Below are positions 1 through 8,262 of a stretch of DNA of 42,326 nt, one piece after another. Positions within the stretch are counted from its first letter, which is position 1. The number at the start of each line of letters is the position of its first letter. The position numbers and the translations under genes are program-made. A model generated the notes under the pieces. That model was not told the DNA's origin and did no database searches. It saw only the letters and a program-made list of their open reading frames with translations. Source of the stretch: an uncultured Prevotellaceae bacterium (GTDB taxonomy: Bacteria; Bacteroidota; Bacteroidia; Bacteroidales; Bacteroidaceae); the NCBI GenBank assembly GCA_937898415.1, contig CALDLA010000033.1, positions 1 through 42,326 on the forward strand, read 5' to 3'.

Positions 1-2
1 TG

Positions 3-1112
3 GCAGCGGATAAGGCTGGCATTGCAGCCATCAACCGCTACAAGGAGGAGATGAAGACCAAGGGCGCGAACAAGGAGAAGCCGCAGAAGCCCAAGGCGCT
101 GTTCAGGGTGCATCCGGCTCGTACCAGTAACGCGCAGTTCATTCAGGACATGGTGAACGCCGTAGAGGTGGTAGATGGTACTGAGATGCAACTGCACATG
201 CTGACCTTTGACACTGAGCTTGACAATACGCTGACCGTTCAGAAGGGCGGCTCATGGATTGATAAGCAGTCGATGGAGTTAAAAGCCTTCCACAATGAAG
301 AGGATGGCCAGGCATACTCTAACTTGGATAGCGTAGTTCAGAACTTTATCGTCACATGGAACTATATCTATACGGGCACGCCCTTGGCACTTCGTAACAA
401 GGTGAATGAGCGCAATTTCGGCTCAGGCCTGGCTACACGTCTGACGGTGATTCCACTGCCCTCAACGAACTTTGAGATGATGAGTCGCGAACAGAACGTT
501 GACTTCGAGAGCGACGGCAGACTGAAAGAGTGGGCTTTCAAGTTGGATCGTGTGAAGGGTGAACTGACTGTTCAGCATATCGTTGATGAACTGTACGAAT
601 GGACGGCACGCCGTATGGCTGACGCCAAGGAGAATGAGTCGAAGGCCGAGGAAATGCTTTGCAAGCGTTGTGCCTATCATGGGCTGAACTTCGCGGCTCC
701 GTTCATTGTGATGCGCCATTGGGCCAACATCCATCAGGACGGCCAGTATTGGTACGGTGAGTTTGAGACTGACGATATGGACTGGCGACTGGCAGAGTTG
801 TTGGTGACTATCCAGTACGCCTGTCAGCGCCATTACTTTCTGGCAATGGCTGAGAAGTATTTCGATGACCAGTTGCGCGATGTGTCAGTAAACGCCCATC
901 GTCAGCAGAAGACCATCGATGCCTTCGAGCGTCTGCCTGAAGAGTTTACCGTTGACGATGCCAAGCGATGCTTCTCGCTGACGAACGATACTGTGGCACG
1001 TGTGAAAATCAGCCGCCTGATGAAGGATCACTTCGTAGAGAAGGCTGGTGACTTCGTGGAGAACGGCACCACCAAGGCCGTTTTCAAGAAAACTGGCAAG
1101 GTCATGCGCTGA
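3..1112 (+). CDS. DUF3987-type protein, C-terminal part (5' end outside window)
   Basis: The reading frame is open from base 3 to the stop at 1110-1112. The ATG at 51 is internal, and the true start lies upstream of the window. The protein has the look of the DUF3987/VirE-associated, primase-helicase-like proteins frequent in Bacteroidales mobile and phage-derived modules: a stretch around 'FGSGLATRLTVIPLP' and a helical C-terminal half ending in a winged-helix-like region (roughly the last 60 residues, 'ERLPEEFTVDDAKRCFSL', often a DNA-contacting domain). No NTP-binding motif is visible here; it would be in the missing N-terminal part. An M15 peptidase follows about 60 bp downstream, a common partner. 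The family call is from recognition only; a biochemical role is not shown. Confidence 0.7.
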   Translation, partial: AADKAGIAAINRYKEEMKTKGANKEKPQKPKALFRVHPARTSNAQFIQDMVNAVEVVDGTEMQLHMLTFDTELDNTLTVQKGGSWIDKQSMELKAFHNEEDGQAYSNLDSVVQNFIVTWNYIYTGTPLALRNKVNERNFGSGLATRLTVIPLPSTNFEMMSREQNVDFESDGRLKEWAFKLDRVKGELTVQHIVDELYEWTARRMADAKENESKAEEMLCKRCAYHGLNFAAPFIVMRHWANIHQDGQYWYGEFETDDMDWRLAELLVTIQYACQRHYFLAMAEKYFDDQLRDVSVNAHRQQKTIDAFERLPEEFTVDDAKRCFSLTNDTVARVKISRLMKDHFVEKAGDFVENGTTKAVFKKTGKVMR

Positions 1113-1114
1113 CG

Positions 1115-1146
1115 CCGTATCGCCGTATCACCGTATCACCGTAACA
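1115..1146 (+). repeat. Four tandem octamers (CCGTATCR)
   Basis: Directly after the DUF3987 stop codon the octamer CCGTATCG/CCGTATCA is repeated four times (1115-1122, 1123-1130, 1131-1138, 1139-1146; the last copy is degenerate, CCGTAACA). It is a simple tandem repeat in the short spacer before the peptidase gene. No function is evident. Confidence 0.8.
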
Positions 1147-1152
1147 TTTATG

Positions 1153-1170
1153 GATTTTAGATTTGAGATT
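1153..1170 (+). repeat. Heptamer repeat abutting the M15 start codon
   Basis: Two and a half copies of a heptamer (GATTTTA, GATTTGA, GATT) lie immediately before the ATG at 1171. The same arrangement, a 7/14-nt periodic repeat touching a start codon, recurs before lpxA and aroC in this window. Confidence 0.65.
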
Positions 1171-1677
1171 ATGACAGAAGTAAGTATTAACAAGCAGGCA
1201 CGACTCTCCCAGCATTTCACGCTGGGGGAGCTCTGCAAAACAAGTGCGAAAACGCAGGATGGCCGCTCGGCCCAAGGGGACGCTTTGCTCGCAAAGAACA
1301 TCCCTTCGCACGTACATATTGAGAACTTGAAGCGCCTCTGCGGCTGGCTGGAGATGCTTCGCAGTGAGTGGAACAAGCGCTATGGCGAGGGTGATGACCC
1401 CATAGTCATCAACTCTGGCTATCGCTCTGAGGCAGTGAACAAGGCCGTAGGCGGTGTGAAAGGCTCGAACCATCTGACGGGCTGCGCTGCCGACATCCGC
1501 GTAGCAGGCATCGAGCAACTGGTGCGCTACGCCACCATCCTGCTCGACATCAGCGATGAAAGTCAGGAGGACTTCGACGAACTCCTGCTGGAGCGTTCGC
1601 CTCGCGGCGGCTACTGGCTCCACTTCGCCGTCAGGCCATCAGGCAACAGACGAAAAGTCCGTCTGATACAGACGTAA
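1171..1677 (+). CDS. Peptidase M15 family protein (D,D-carboxypeptidase/endolysin-like)
   Basis: This is a 168-residue M15A-type zinc peptidase, predicted to cut peptide cross-links of peptidoglycan. Visible zinc-site elements are 'INSGYRSEAVN', followed by 'GSNHLTGCAADI' (the H-x6-D motif) and a late 'LHFAV' histidine near the C-terminus, in the family's order. There is no signal peptide, as in phage-type endolysins and the M15 proteins carried with DUF3987 genes in Bacteroidales. The frame is open back to 1048. I prefer the ATG at 1171 because the sequence just before it (1153-1170) is a heptamer repeat; ATG 1150 would only add residues encoded by that repeat. Its position beside the DUF3987 gene suggests a degenerate prophage or integrative-element module. 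Confidence 0.85.
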   Translation: MTEVSINKQARLSQHFTLGELCKTSAKTQDGRSAQGDALLAKNIPSHVHIENLKRLCGWLEMLRSEWNKRYGEGDDPIVINSGYRSEAVNKAVGGVKGSNHLTGCAADIRVAGIEQLVRYATILLDISDESQEDFDELLLERSPRGGYWLHFAVRPSGNRRKVRLIQT

Positions 1678-1721
1678 GAATCGACACGTGTACTATCCTG
1701 AGTACACAAAGATAGATTTGA

Positions 1722-2504
1722 TTAGTCCATCACCACGTCGAGTACCATCATCAAGACGAAGCCAACGGCAAAGCCGATGGTGCTGAGGTTGGAGTGCTGA
1801 CCACTGGAGGCTTCAGGGATGAGTTCCTCGACTACGACATAGAACATAGCGCCCGCGGCAAAGGCAAGCATGTAGGGGAGGACGGGCATCAGCAGCGAGG
1901 CCAGCAACAAGACCGCAACAGCTCCGACGGGTTCCACGGCTCCGCTTAGCGAGCCAATGAGGAATGAGCGCCAACGACTATTGCCAGCGGCTCGCATCGG
2001 CATAGAGATGATTGCTCCCTCAGGAACGTTTTGGATAGCAATACCCAATGATACGGCAACGGCACTGGCAAGGGAAATGTTCGTTGCACCGCTGTCAGCT
2101 CCTGCGAACACCACGCCGACAGCCATACCTTCAGGCAGGTTGTGGATGGTAACGGCAAGGGCCAGCATCGCGGTCTTTGACAGATGGGAGCGCATACCCT
2201 CAGGCTTATCCGTGCCGATATGCAGGTGAGGTGTCAGTTCGTCGATGAGCAACAGGAAAACCATACCCAACAGGAATCCTACAGCGGCAGGCATCACAGC
2301 CCATTTACCGCTATCGGCTCCCATCTCCATCGCAGGAATCAGCAGCGACCATACGGATGCGGCTACCATCACGCCTGATGCAAAACCCAATAATGACTTT
2401 TGTAGCCGCACGGACATTTCATCCTTCATGAAGAACACGAAGGCTGAGCCGAGCATCGTGCCCAGCAGCGGAATCAGCAGTCCTATGATTATTGTCGTTG
2501 TCAT
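1722..2504 (-). CDS. ZIP family divalent metal (zinc) transporter, ZupT-like
   Basis: This is a polytopic inner-membrane protein with about eight hydrophobic segments, predicted to import Zn2+ or other divalent cations. Diagnostic ZIP motifs are 'HNLPEGMAVG' in the fourth segment and 'QNVPEGAI' in the fifth; their His, Asn, Pro and Glu residues line the binuclear metal path. Length, about 260 residues, is normal for the ZupT/GufA branch. There are two possible starts. ATG at 2522 would overlap the upstream GH2 stop by 10 bp; ATG at 2504 (MTTTIIIG) leaves an 8-bp gap and is used here. The tight spacing behind the GH2 gene suggests co-transcription although the function is unrelated. ZupT versus another ZIP subgroup cannot be settled by eye. 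Confidence 0.9.
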   Translation of the reverse strand: MTTTIIIGLLIPLLGTMLGSAFVFFMKDEMSVRLQKSLLGFASGVMVAASVWSLLIPAMEMGADSGKWAVMPAAVGFLLGMVFLLLIDELTPHLHIGTDKPEGMRSHLSKTAMLALAVTIHNLPEGMAVGVVFAGADSGATNISLASAVAVSLGIAIQNVPEGAIISMPMRAAGNSRWRSFLIGSLSGAVEPVGAVAVLLLASLLMPVLPYMLAFAAGAMFYVVVEELIPEASSGQHSNLSTIGFAVGFVLMMVLDVVMD

Positions 2505-2512
2505 AAATAAAA

Positions 2513-4831
2513 TTAGCGACATTGAAGGGTGAGTGTAGCTGTAGGCAGGGATTTCGCAGGCTTCACAGAGATCTGAACCTTACCTTTCTTCTGTGTGCTG
2601 CGCACAACCAACAGCGCACGGCCCTTCCACGTTTTTACACGAGGAGAGGTGTAAGGCTCTGTATCCTTCAGGTCGGCAGAGGCGAAGGCTAAGAGCTGGC
2701 CTGCTCCTTTAACCGTAGCCTCGCAGTCGATGGCGGCTTCGGGTACGGGTGTGCCCTCCTTGTCAAGGACTTCGACGGTGACGAAGGTGAGCGACTGGCC
2801 ATCGGCAGTCATTGCGGTACGGTCGGGGGTAAGGCGCAGACGGGCTGGTTCGCCAGCGGTCTTCAGTGTCACGCTCTCGCCACTGGCTTCAGCACGGAGG
2901 GTACCAGCCTTATAGGGCACAGAGAATACGGCCTTGAACTCAGTCTCGCGGCTTACCTGCTTCGTGCCGATGAGCTGGTCATCGAGATACAGCTTCACCT
3001 CAGGCTGACGGGTATAGACCTCAACCTCGACAGGTTTTCCCTCCCAACCTGCCCAGTTCCACGACTCCCATGTGGGCCAGACGCTCCACATCGTAGTGTG
3101 AATCTCGCCGTGGTATCCGTTTGGTTCTTTCACAGCCATATAGAGTGGCACTTCTTTCTTCCAGAGTGTTTCGCGGTAGTGACTGATGGGTTTCCTCCAG
3201 CCAGTGATATCAACATCGCCACAGGGTGCGCCGTGCCATTCGGGCTGTCCACCCTCTATCCACGACTCTCCCTCGCGCTCACCTTTATAGTAGTTACGGC
3301 CTATGCCGCTCTCGCCCAGATAGTCGAGACCCGTCCACACGATGTCGCCCACGACATAGGGGAAATCGTTTGCCACGGCCCAGTTCTTGAAGGCGTCACG
3401 TGGATAGCTCTCCGTCTGCCAGATGATGCGCCTGGGGTCGCGCTCATGGTCAGAGGCGTGCTTGAAGATCATGTAGTTGTAACCCACCACGTCGAGCACC
3501 TCGGCATGTGGGTCGTAGATTTCCCAGTCGCGGTCCCAGGCACAGAGAGCCTCGGTGACGGGGCGCGTCGTATCATATTCGTGGATGGCCTTCTTCATCT
3601 GCCGGGCGGTATAGACCACGCGGATGTCCTTGCGCTCGATGACTTCGTTGCCGATGCTCCACGAGATGACGCTTGGGTGGTTGCGGTCGCGCAGCACCAT
3701 CGCATGGATGTCCTCACGATAGCAGGAGTCGATGACAGTCGAATAGTCGTAGGGATTCTTCTGGGTGCGCCAGCCGTCGAAGGCCTCGTCGATAACCAGC
3801 ATACCTAATGAGTCGCAGGCATTGAGGAAGGCTCGCGTCGTGGGGTTATGCGATGTGCGAATGAGGTTGAAGCCAGCCTCCTTCATCTGACGCACCTTAC
3901 GGATTTCGGCATCGTCGAAGGCCATTGCACCCAGCACACCGTCATCGTGGTGTACACAGGCACCGCTGATGAGCACCTTTTGGCCGTTAAGCACGAAGCC
4001 ATTTTCGGCATCGAACGAGAACGAGCGGATGCCATATTTAGTTGAAAGTTGAGAGTTGAAAGTTGAGAGTTTCTCGCCAAAGAGTTTCACGCTTGTGGTG
4101 TAGAGATTAGGCGAATCGGGTGACCAGAGTTTGGGATTGTTGACGGTGTAGGTAAAGGTGACTGCCTTACTCTCACCAGCTTTCAGTGATACCGCTTTCT
4201 GTTGACCTTCTACCTCAAGGGTGCCTTTTCGGTCAGTTGTGCCCTCATTCTGCACCGTTACCTCAACCCTTACCGTTGCTTTGTCGGCACTCACCTCCGG
4301 CGTTGTGACGAAAACACCATTCTCGGCAATGTGCAGCGCGGGCATTGTTTCAAGCCATACGTGGCGATAGACGCCGGAACCGCTGTACCAGCGACAGTTG
4401 GGTTGCTCGGAGTTATCGACCTTCACGACAACCTCGTTAAGTCGTTTGTCCTTAAAAATATAAGGTGTCACATCAACGGTAAACGGTGTGTAGCCATAGT
4501 GATGCTGTCCTGCCCGTTGTCCGTTCACATAAACTTCGGCCTTCTGATACACACCCTCGAAGTGGAGCTTGACCACCTCGCCGCTGGGCGTCTTGAATGT
4601 CTTGCGGTACTCGGCCTTGCCGGCTTCGTACCATCCACCGCCAGTGCCCGTAGCACCTTTTCCAGAATTGGGACCTTCGAATATGTCCCAGTCGTGCGGC
4701 AGGTCAACGGTCTGTGTCTTACCGTTATGCATAAACTGCCAGCCGAAGTCAAACAGCTGCTTTGTTGTTTGCTGTGCCGATGCCGTTATCCCTGCGATGA
4801 CCAGCATCATTGTCATCAAAATCTTCTTCAT
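2513..4831 (-). CDS. Glycoside hydrolase family 2 protein (beta-galactosidase-like), secreted
   Basis: The 772-residue protein starts with a clear signal peptide (MKKILMTMMLVIAGITASAQ). The GH2 order is visible: an N-terminal jelly-roll (about 25-170), an immunoglobulin-like domain (about 175-270), a TIM barrel (about 275-570) and C-terminal beta domains of the DUF4982/Ig-like kind. The acid/base Glu is E396 in 'SIGNEV' and the nucleophile is likely E474 in 'IIWQTES'. It would remove terminal beta-linked sugars, plausibly galactose, from oligosaccharides in the periplasm. The upstream neighbours are GH43 and PL1 genes, which fits pectin side-chain degradation. Odd point: residues 254-265 (LSTFNSQLST core) are encoded by a 14-nt tandem duplication at 4040-4067, located between the Ig-like domain and the barrel. 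Exact substrate specificity is uncertain. Confidence 0.9.
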   Translation of the reverse strand: MKKILMTMMLVIAGITASAQQTTKQLFDFGWQFMHNGKTQTVDLPHDWDIFEGPNSGKGATGTGGGWYEAGKAEYRKTFKTPSGEVVKLHFEGVYQKAEVYVNGQRAGQHHYGYTPFTVDVTPYIFKDKRLNEVVVKVDNSEQPNCRWYSGSGVYRHVWLETMPALHIAENGVFVTTPEVSADKATVRVEVTVQNEGTTDRKGTLEVEGQQKAVSLKAGESKAVTFTYTVNNPKLWSPDSPNLYTTSVKLFGEKLSTFNSQLSTKYGIRSFSFDAENGFVLNGQKVLISGACVHHDDGVLGAMAFDDAEIRKVRQMKEAGFNLIRTSHNPTTRAFLNACDSLGMLVIDEAFDGWRTQKNPYDYSTVIDSCYREDIHAMVLRDRNHPSVISWSIGNEVIERKDIRVVYTARQMKKAIHEYDTTRPVTEALCAWDRDWEIYDPHAEVLDVVGYNYMIFKHASDHERDPRRIIWQTESYPRDAFKNWAVANDFPYVVGDIVWTGLDYLGESGIGRNYYKGEREGESWIEGGQPEWHGAPCGDVDITGWRKPISHYRETLWKKEVPLYMAVKEPNGYHGEIHTTMWSVWPTWESWNWAGWEGKPVEVEVYTRQPEVKLYLDDQLIGTKQVSRETEFKAVFSVPYKAGTLRAEASGESVTLKTAGEPARLRLTPDRTAMTADGQSLTFVTVEVLDKEGTPVPEAAIDCEATVKGAGQLLAFASADLKDTEPYTSPRVKTWKGRALLVVRSTQKKGKVQISVKPAKSLPTATLTLQCR
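4040..4067 (-). repeat. In-frame 14-nt tandem duplication inside the GH2 gene
   Basis: On the plus strand AGTTGAAAGTTGAG occurs twice head to tail (4040-4053 and 4054-4067), each copy made of two similar heptamers. On the coding strand it yields a polar Leu/Ser/Thr/Asn/Gln linker at GH2 residues 254-265. It resembles the short dispersed repeats otherwise seen between genes. Confidence 0.85.
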
Positions 4832-4854
4832 ATTCTACTTTTTTATTTATAGTT

Positions 4855-5832
4855 TTAATAGTAATTAGCATGCTGAGACATGTTGTAATGGAAGTAGTCA
4901 ACATCGATATATCCCTGTTCGCCTCGTTCGTTAAAGCAGTAGATGCCGATGCGTCCGCTCCAGTCGCCCGTACCGTGGTGGGTGAGAAAAAAACACTTGC
5001 CGTCAGGTCCCTCGATGATGCCGCCTTGATTGGGTTCGTTGGCTTCGCGGCAAGGGAGCAACAGCTGTCGTTCTTCGCTGAAACTGCCCGTCATCTTCCT
5101 GTCGCGCTTGGCCATCACATAACGCCCTACCCCATTACGGTGCTCGCTGAAGACGAGGTAATAGTAGCCGTCGTGCCAGATGAGTTTGCTGGCCTCTCGC
5201 CCGTTGCCCTCGTTGACGAGCCGTGCGCTACTGCGGTCAATGCTGCGCCCATCTTTCGACATGCGGAAGAGGTATGTCTTGTAGCCGTCGGCAAAATGCG
5301 TACCCACAAACCACGCCTGTCCCTCCTGATCCCAGATGGCTGAGCAGTCATCCCATCCCGGCTCCTGCAAGAGCTGGGTTAGCGGTGCCCAAGGCCCGTT
5401 AGCCCGTTTCGCCGTTGTCATGAAGAATCCCTCGTCTAGTGTGCCGAAGAACAGGTAGAAACGTCCCTTGTGATGGCGCAGCGTTCCCGCCCAGATGCCC
5501 CGTCCGTAGCGATCCATCTGCTGCCATCCGAGTGCAGGCGAGATCTGCGTCAGGTCGCTGACGGCATTACCGGCAATCTCCCAGTTCACCAGGTCGCGCG
5601 AGTGCAAGATGGTCATACCAGGCGAGAATTGCATAGTCGAGGAGATGGCATAGTTGTCATCTCCCACGCGGATGCAGTCGAGGTCGCTATAGTCAGCAGG
5701 AATCACGGGATTCCGATACGTGCCGTCCGTCTGCTCGCCCCACGACTGCCATTCGCCCCAGTGTGCAGCATCCTGAGCATGGATGCTGATGTTCAGCACT
5801 ATACTGAGTATGATCATGGATAATCGTTTCAT
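4855..5832 (-). CDS. Glycoside hydrolase family 43 protein, apparently lacking its C-terminal beta-sandwich
   Basis: The 325-residue secreted protein has a signal peptide MKRLSMIILSIVLNISIHAQ. The start at 5832 is preferred to 5859 because an AGGAAGAG ribosome-binding-like sequence precedes it. The five-bladed-propeller GH43 features are present: 'NPVIPADYSDLDCIR' (catalytic base Asp), 'DCSAIWDQEG' (pKa-modulating Asp) and 'EASKLIWHDGYYYLVFSE' (acid Glu). Such enzymes remove arabinose or xylose from hemicellulose and pectin. Odd point: after 'HHGTGDWSGR' the chain passes directly to 'IGIYCFN...YIDVDYFHY'. In two-domain GH43 enzymes those two stretches are normally about 200 residues apart, on either side of a concanavalin-like domain. 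An in-frame internal deletion is therefore likely. It lies between the PL1 and GH2 genes. Confidence 0.85.
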   Translation of the reverse strand: MKRLSMIILSIVLNISIHAQDAAHWGEWQSWGEQTDGTYRNPVIPADYSDLDCIRVGDDNYAISSTMQFSPGMTILHSRDLVNWEIAGNAVSDLTQISPALGWQQMDRYGRGIWAGTLRHHKGRFYLFFGTLDEGFFMTTAKRANGPWAPLTQLLQEPGWDDCSAIWDQEGQAWFVGTHFADGYKTYLFRMSKDGRSIDRSSARLVNEGNGREASKLIWHDGYYYLVFSEHRNGVGRYVMAKRDRKMTGSFSEERQLLLPCREANEPNQGGIIEGPDGKCFFLTHHGTGDWSGRIGIYCFNERGEQGYIDVDYFHYNMSQHANYY

Positions 5833-5900
5833 CAGCTCTTCCTTTTCTGCTCTTGCCATCCCTTATTGCTCATGATTTCAGCATGATACTCATGCGGCGG

Positions 5901-7658
5901 TTATAGGTTCACCATGACTTTCTTTCCTTTGATTACGCGTATACCTCTTTGCTTCGTCTTCACCTGCCGGCCTTGCAGGTCGTAGACCGTAGTGGATGGA
6001 GTGGCCGGGTGAGGAACAGTGATGGCTGTGGGAGTCCCGCCGTCGAAGAAGCCCATGAGGGTGGAAGTGTAGTTCTGGAGTGCCGACTTCAGTTCGTTGA
6101 TGACGCCGTCGTTACTGTCCTGTGTGGCGTTGTCGAACGTCCAGTGAAAGTCGCCGTGCTGCATGCGTCCGGCACCGTAGTGGCCCGTGACGATGTCCTT
6201 CACCTGGTCGGGAGCGTCTATCCGGTTCTCTATATAAGTGGTGCGGGCAGCTTCGTCAGCCTGATTGTTATAGCTGGAGCCGCCGGCCAGTGCTGTGGCC
6301 TTGACCTCAGCATCGCGGCTGGCGACGAGTACGGCATCCCACTTGCCGTCCGTCTGTCCTTCCTGATAATACTGCAGTTTGCGTGCGCCGGTTACGGTAT
6401 TGTTGTAGACCTTGATGACTCCGCCGTCTTCACCTGAGAAGGTGCCGTTGCCCTCGGCGTCGGTGCCCTGCTTGGAGATGAGCATGGGGTACTTCGCATT
6501 ACGGAAGCAGTTGTTCTCGACAAAGGCTGAACCGCCCATGGTGACACCCACACCGTACTTGGAGATGCCGTCGAAGTAGTTGTTGTAGATATGATAGAAA
6601 GCGGTACGTATGCGCGGATGACGTGAGTCGCTGTGGTCGAACCAGTTGTGGTGATAGGTCATCCAGCATGAGGTATCTTCGCTCTTCATGCCTCCGAGAC
6701 TGCTCTTGCCGTTGTCGAAGAAGTGGTTGTAGCTGACGGTGACGTTCTTCGATTTACTCTTGATGTCGACCGTCCCGTCGCCTTTCTTCTGGTCAGCATC
6801 CTTACCGGGCTGACCGTAAAAGAAGTCCATGTTGTGAACCCAGACGTTTGAGTTGTTGGTGTCTATCGACAGGGCGTCGTCCTTGCAGAGCATGATGGCA
6901 AAGTTGCGCAGCTCCGTGCCTTTGCAGTTGCGACAGAGAATGCCGAAGCCCCAGATGGCAGCGTCGCAGCCTACGCCCTCGATGGTGACGGGCATGTTGC
7001 TGTAGCCGCTTTTACCCTTCACCTGCAGTCCCTCTTCAGACGAGTCAAAGCGGTCCATGTCGTCGGCCTTGATGGTGCCGATGATGCGGATGGCCACGGG
7101 CCGGTCCTCATAGCCTTTCTGGTAGAGCGTGATAATGTCCTGCAACCCAGTACCAACGGTTGTTGCCCCCTTGCTATTGGTCTTTACGTCGAGGGTGATG
7201 GTCTTGGCGTTGCCGGCCCAAACGTAGAGAATACGGGCATTCTGCTTCAGCGTGCCGTCGTTCTTGTAGGCTCCGATGCCGTCCGGCATATCCACATGGG
7301 CAAATCCCGAGCGGTCGTAGGCTCGTACCTCGACGGGGTCCGAGACGGCGGCATCGGCCGTCACCTCGCCGCCATTGCTGACTGGCACCACCTTGAACTG
7401 ATAACTGCCAGCAGGGAGTCCGAGGGCATCGGCACGGCCGTAATCGGGGTATTCACGCACCAACTCGTCGTCGAGCTTGGTCCATGAGTCGGCTGAAGCA
7501 GCACTGACGTAGACATTATACTTCAAGCCGGCGGTCTTCTGCCAGGTAACATAACCACTCTCAAACCAGCCATCCTGTCCGTTGATGACAACAACAGCAG
7601 CTTTGACCGACAAGGTGCAGAGCACCATTGTCAGGCACAACATCATTTTCTTCATCAT
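5901..7658 (-). CDS. Pectate lyase, polysaccharide lyase family 1, secreted
   Basis: This is a 585-residue protein with signal peptide (MMKKMMLCLTMVLCTLSVKA), a short N-terminal beta region (about 20-115) and a right-handed beta-helix of the PL1 type (about 120-490). The family signatures are 'WFDHSDSRHPRIR' near residues 339-351 (equivalent to the WiDH and RxPxxR elements, the Arg acting as catalytic base) and Asp-rich calcium ligands such as 'LSIDTNNSNVWVHNMDFFYGQ' residues around 265-285. It would cut de-esterified homogalacturonan by beta-elimination. The C-terminus ('YDLQGRQVKTKQRGIRV...GKKVMV') is a tail of the kind seen on many secreted Prevotella proteins. It heads the PL1-GH43-GH2 run. 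Two adjacent start codons (7658, 7655) are equally possible. Confidence 0.92.
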   Translation of the reverse strand: MMKKMMLCLTMVLCTLSVKAAVVVINGQDGWFESGYVTWQKTAGLKYNVYVSAASADSWTKLDDELVREYPDYGRADALGLPAGSYQFKVVPVSNGGEVTADAAVSDPVEVRAYDRSGFAHVDMPDGIGAYKNDGTLKQNARILYVWAGNAKTITLDVKTNSKGATTVGTGLQDIITLYQKGYEDRPVAIRIIGTIKADDMDRFDSSEEGLQVKGKSGYSNMPVTIEGVGCDAAIWGFGILCRNCKGTELRNFAIMLCKDDALSIDTNNSNVWVHNMDFFYGQPGKDADQKKGDGTVDIKSKSKNVTVSYNHFFDNGKSSLGGMKSEDTSCWMTYHHNWFDHSDSRHPRIRTAFYHIYNNYFDGISKYGVGVTMGGSAFVENNCFRNAKYPMLISKQGTDAEGNGTFSGEDGGVIKVYNNTVTGARKLQYYQEGQTDGKWDAVLVASRDAEVKATALAGGSSYNNQADEAARTTYIENRIDAPDQVKDIVTGHYGAGRMQHGDFHWTFDNATQDSNDGVINELKSALQNYTSTLMGFFDGGTPTAITVPHPATPSTTVYDLQGRQVKTKQRGIRVIKGKKVMVNL

Positions 7659-7695
7659 TATTAGTAGAATTGTAGTTGTAGTTTCTTCCTTATGT

Positions 7696-8244
7696 TCAGA
7701 GTCCCAGTTCCGGGTCGGAGCCGAAGCTTGGCTCTCCCGTTATGATGGTCTTCTTGATAATCTTCTGGTCGTAACCCTTGTGCATGGGGCCGATCTTGAA
7801 CAGGAAGTCGTTGAAGTTGACGGTGGGAACGACCACGCCGAATACACCGATGCCCACCCTGACGCCGTCGGGCTTGAAGTTGTTGTGCAGCAGGGTAGTG
7901 GCGTAGAACGAGTGGCGGTGGTACTCTACCTTATTATATTTATAGAAGTTAGCAAGAATCTCCTCATTGGGGATTGAGTCAGCGTGTGTGAAGATGTAGC
8001 CGACGTTGTTGATGGCATCGTCAATCCAGTCTTGCTTAATGCTGTCGTTGGCCTCAATGCACTGGCGGATGTTATCGGTCATCTCGGTCATCATGGTCTC
8101 CTCGTCGGGGATGGTGAATCGGGCAACGACGAGCAGTACGCCGCAAATGCCTACCAGAATGACCAGCTTGCCTAAGCAGCTGTGCAAGAACTGATGTGAC
8201 AATGATTCCTGGGTCCTGAAGTTACCTCTGGCTGTCTGTTGCAT
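7696..8244 (-). CDS. Conserved hypothetical protein with one membrane segment
   Basis: I do not recognise this 182-residue protein beyond a Bacteroidales hypothetical. It has a polar N-terminus, one hydrophobic segment (about residues 25-44, 'KLVILVGICGVLLVVARF') and a soluble remainder that would face the periplasm. The C-terminal half is rich in beta-type sequence ('GVRVGIGVFGVVVPTVNFNDF'). It lies 18 bp downstream of folE on the same strand, so it is probably expressed with the tpiA-folE run. No catalytic motif is evident. Confidence 0.6.
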   Translation of the reverse strand: MQQTARGNFRTQESLSHQFLHSCLGKLVILVGICGVLLVVARFTIPDEETMMTEMTDNIRQCIEANDSIKQDWIDDAINNVGYIFTHADSIPNEEILANFYKYNKVEYHRHSFYATTLLHNNFKPDGVRVGIGVFGVVVPTVNFNDFLFKIGPMHKGYDQKIIKKTIITGEPSFGSDPELGL

Positions 8245-8262
8245 AAGCTAATGTTTTTAAGG

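Noticed and set aside
3098..3808. 236-codon open frame on the plus strand
   Set aside because: It is antisense to the GH2 catalytic domain, which contains both catalytic Glu residues. There is no promoter or recognisable motif.
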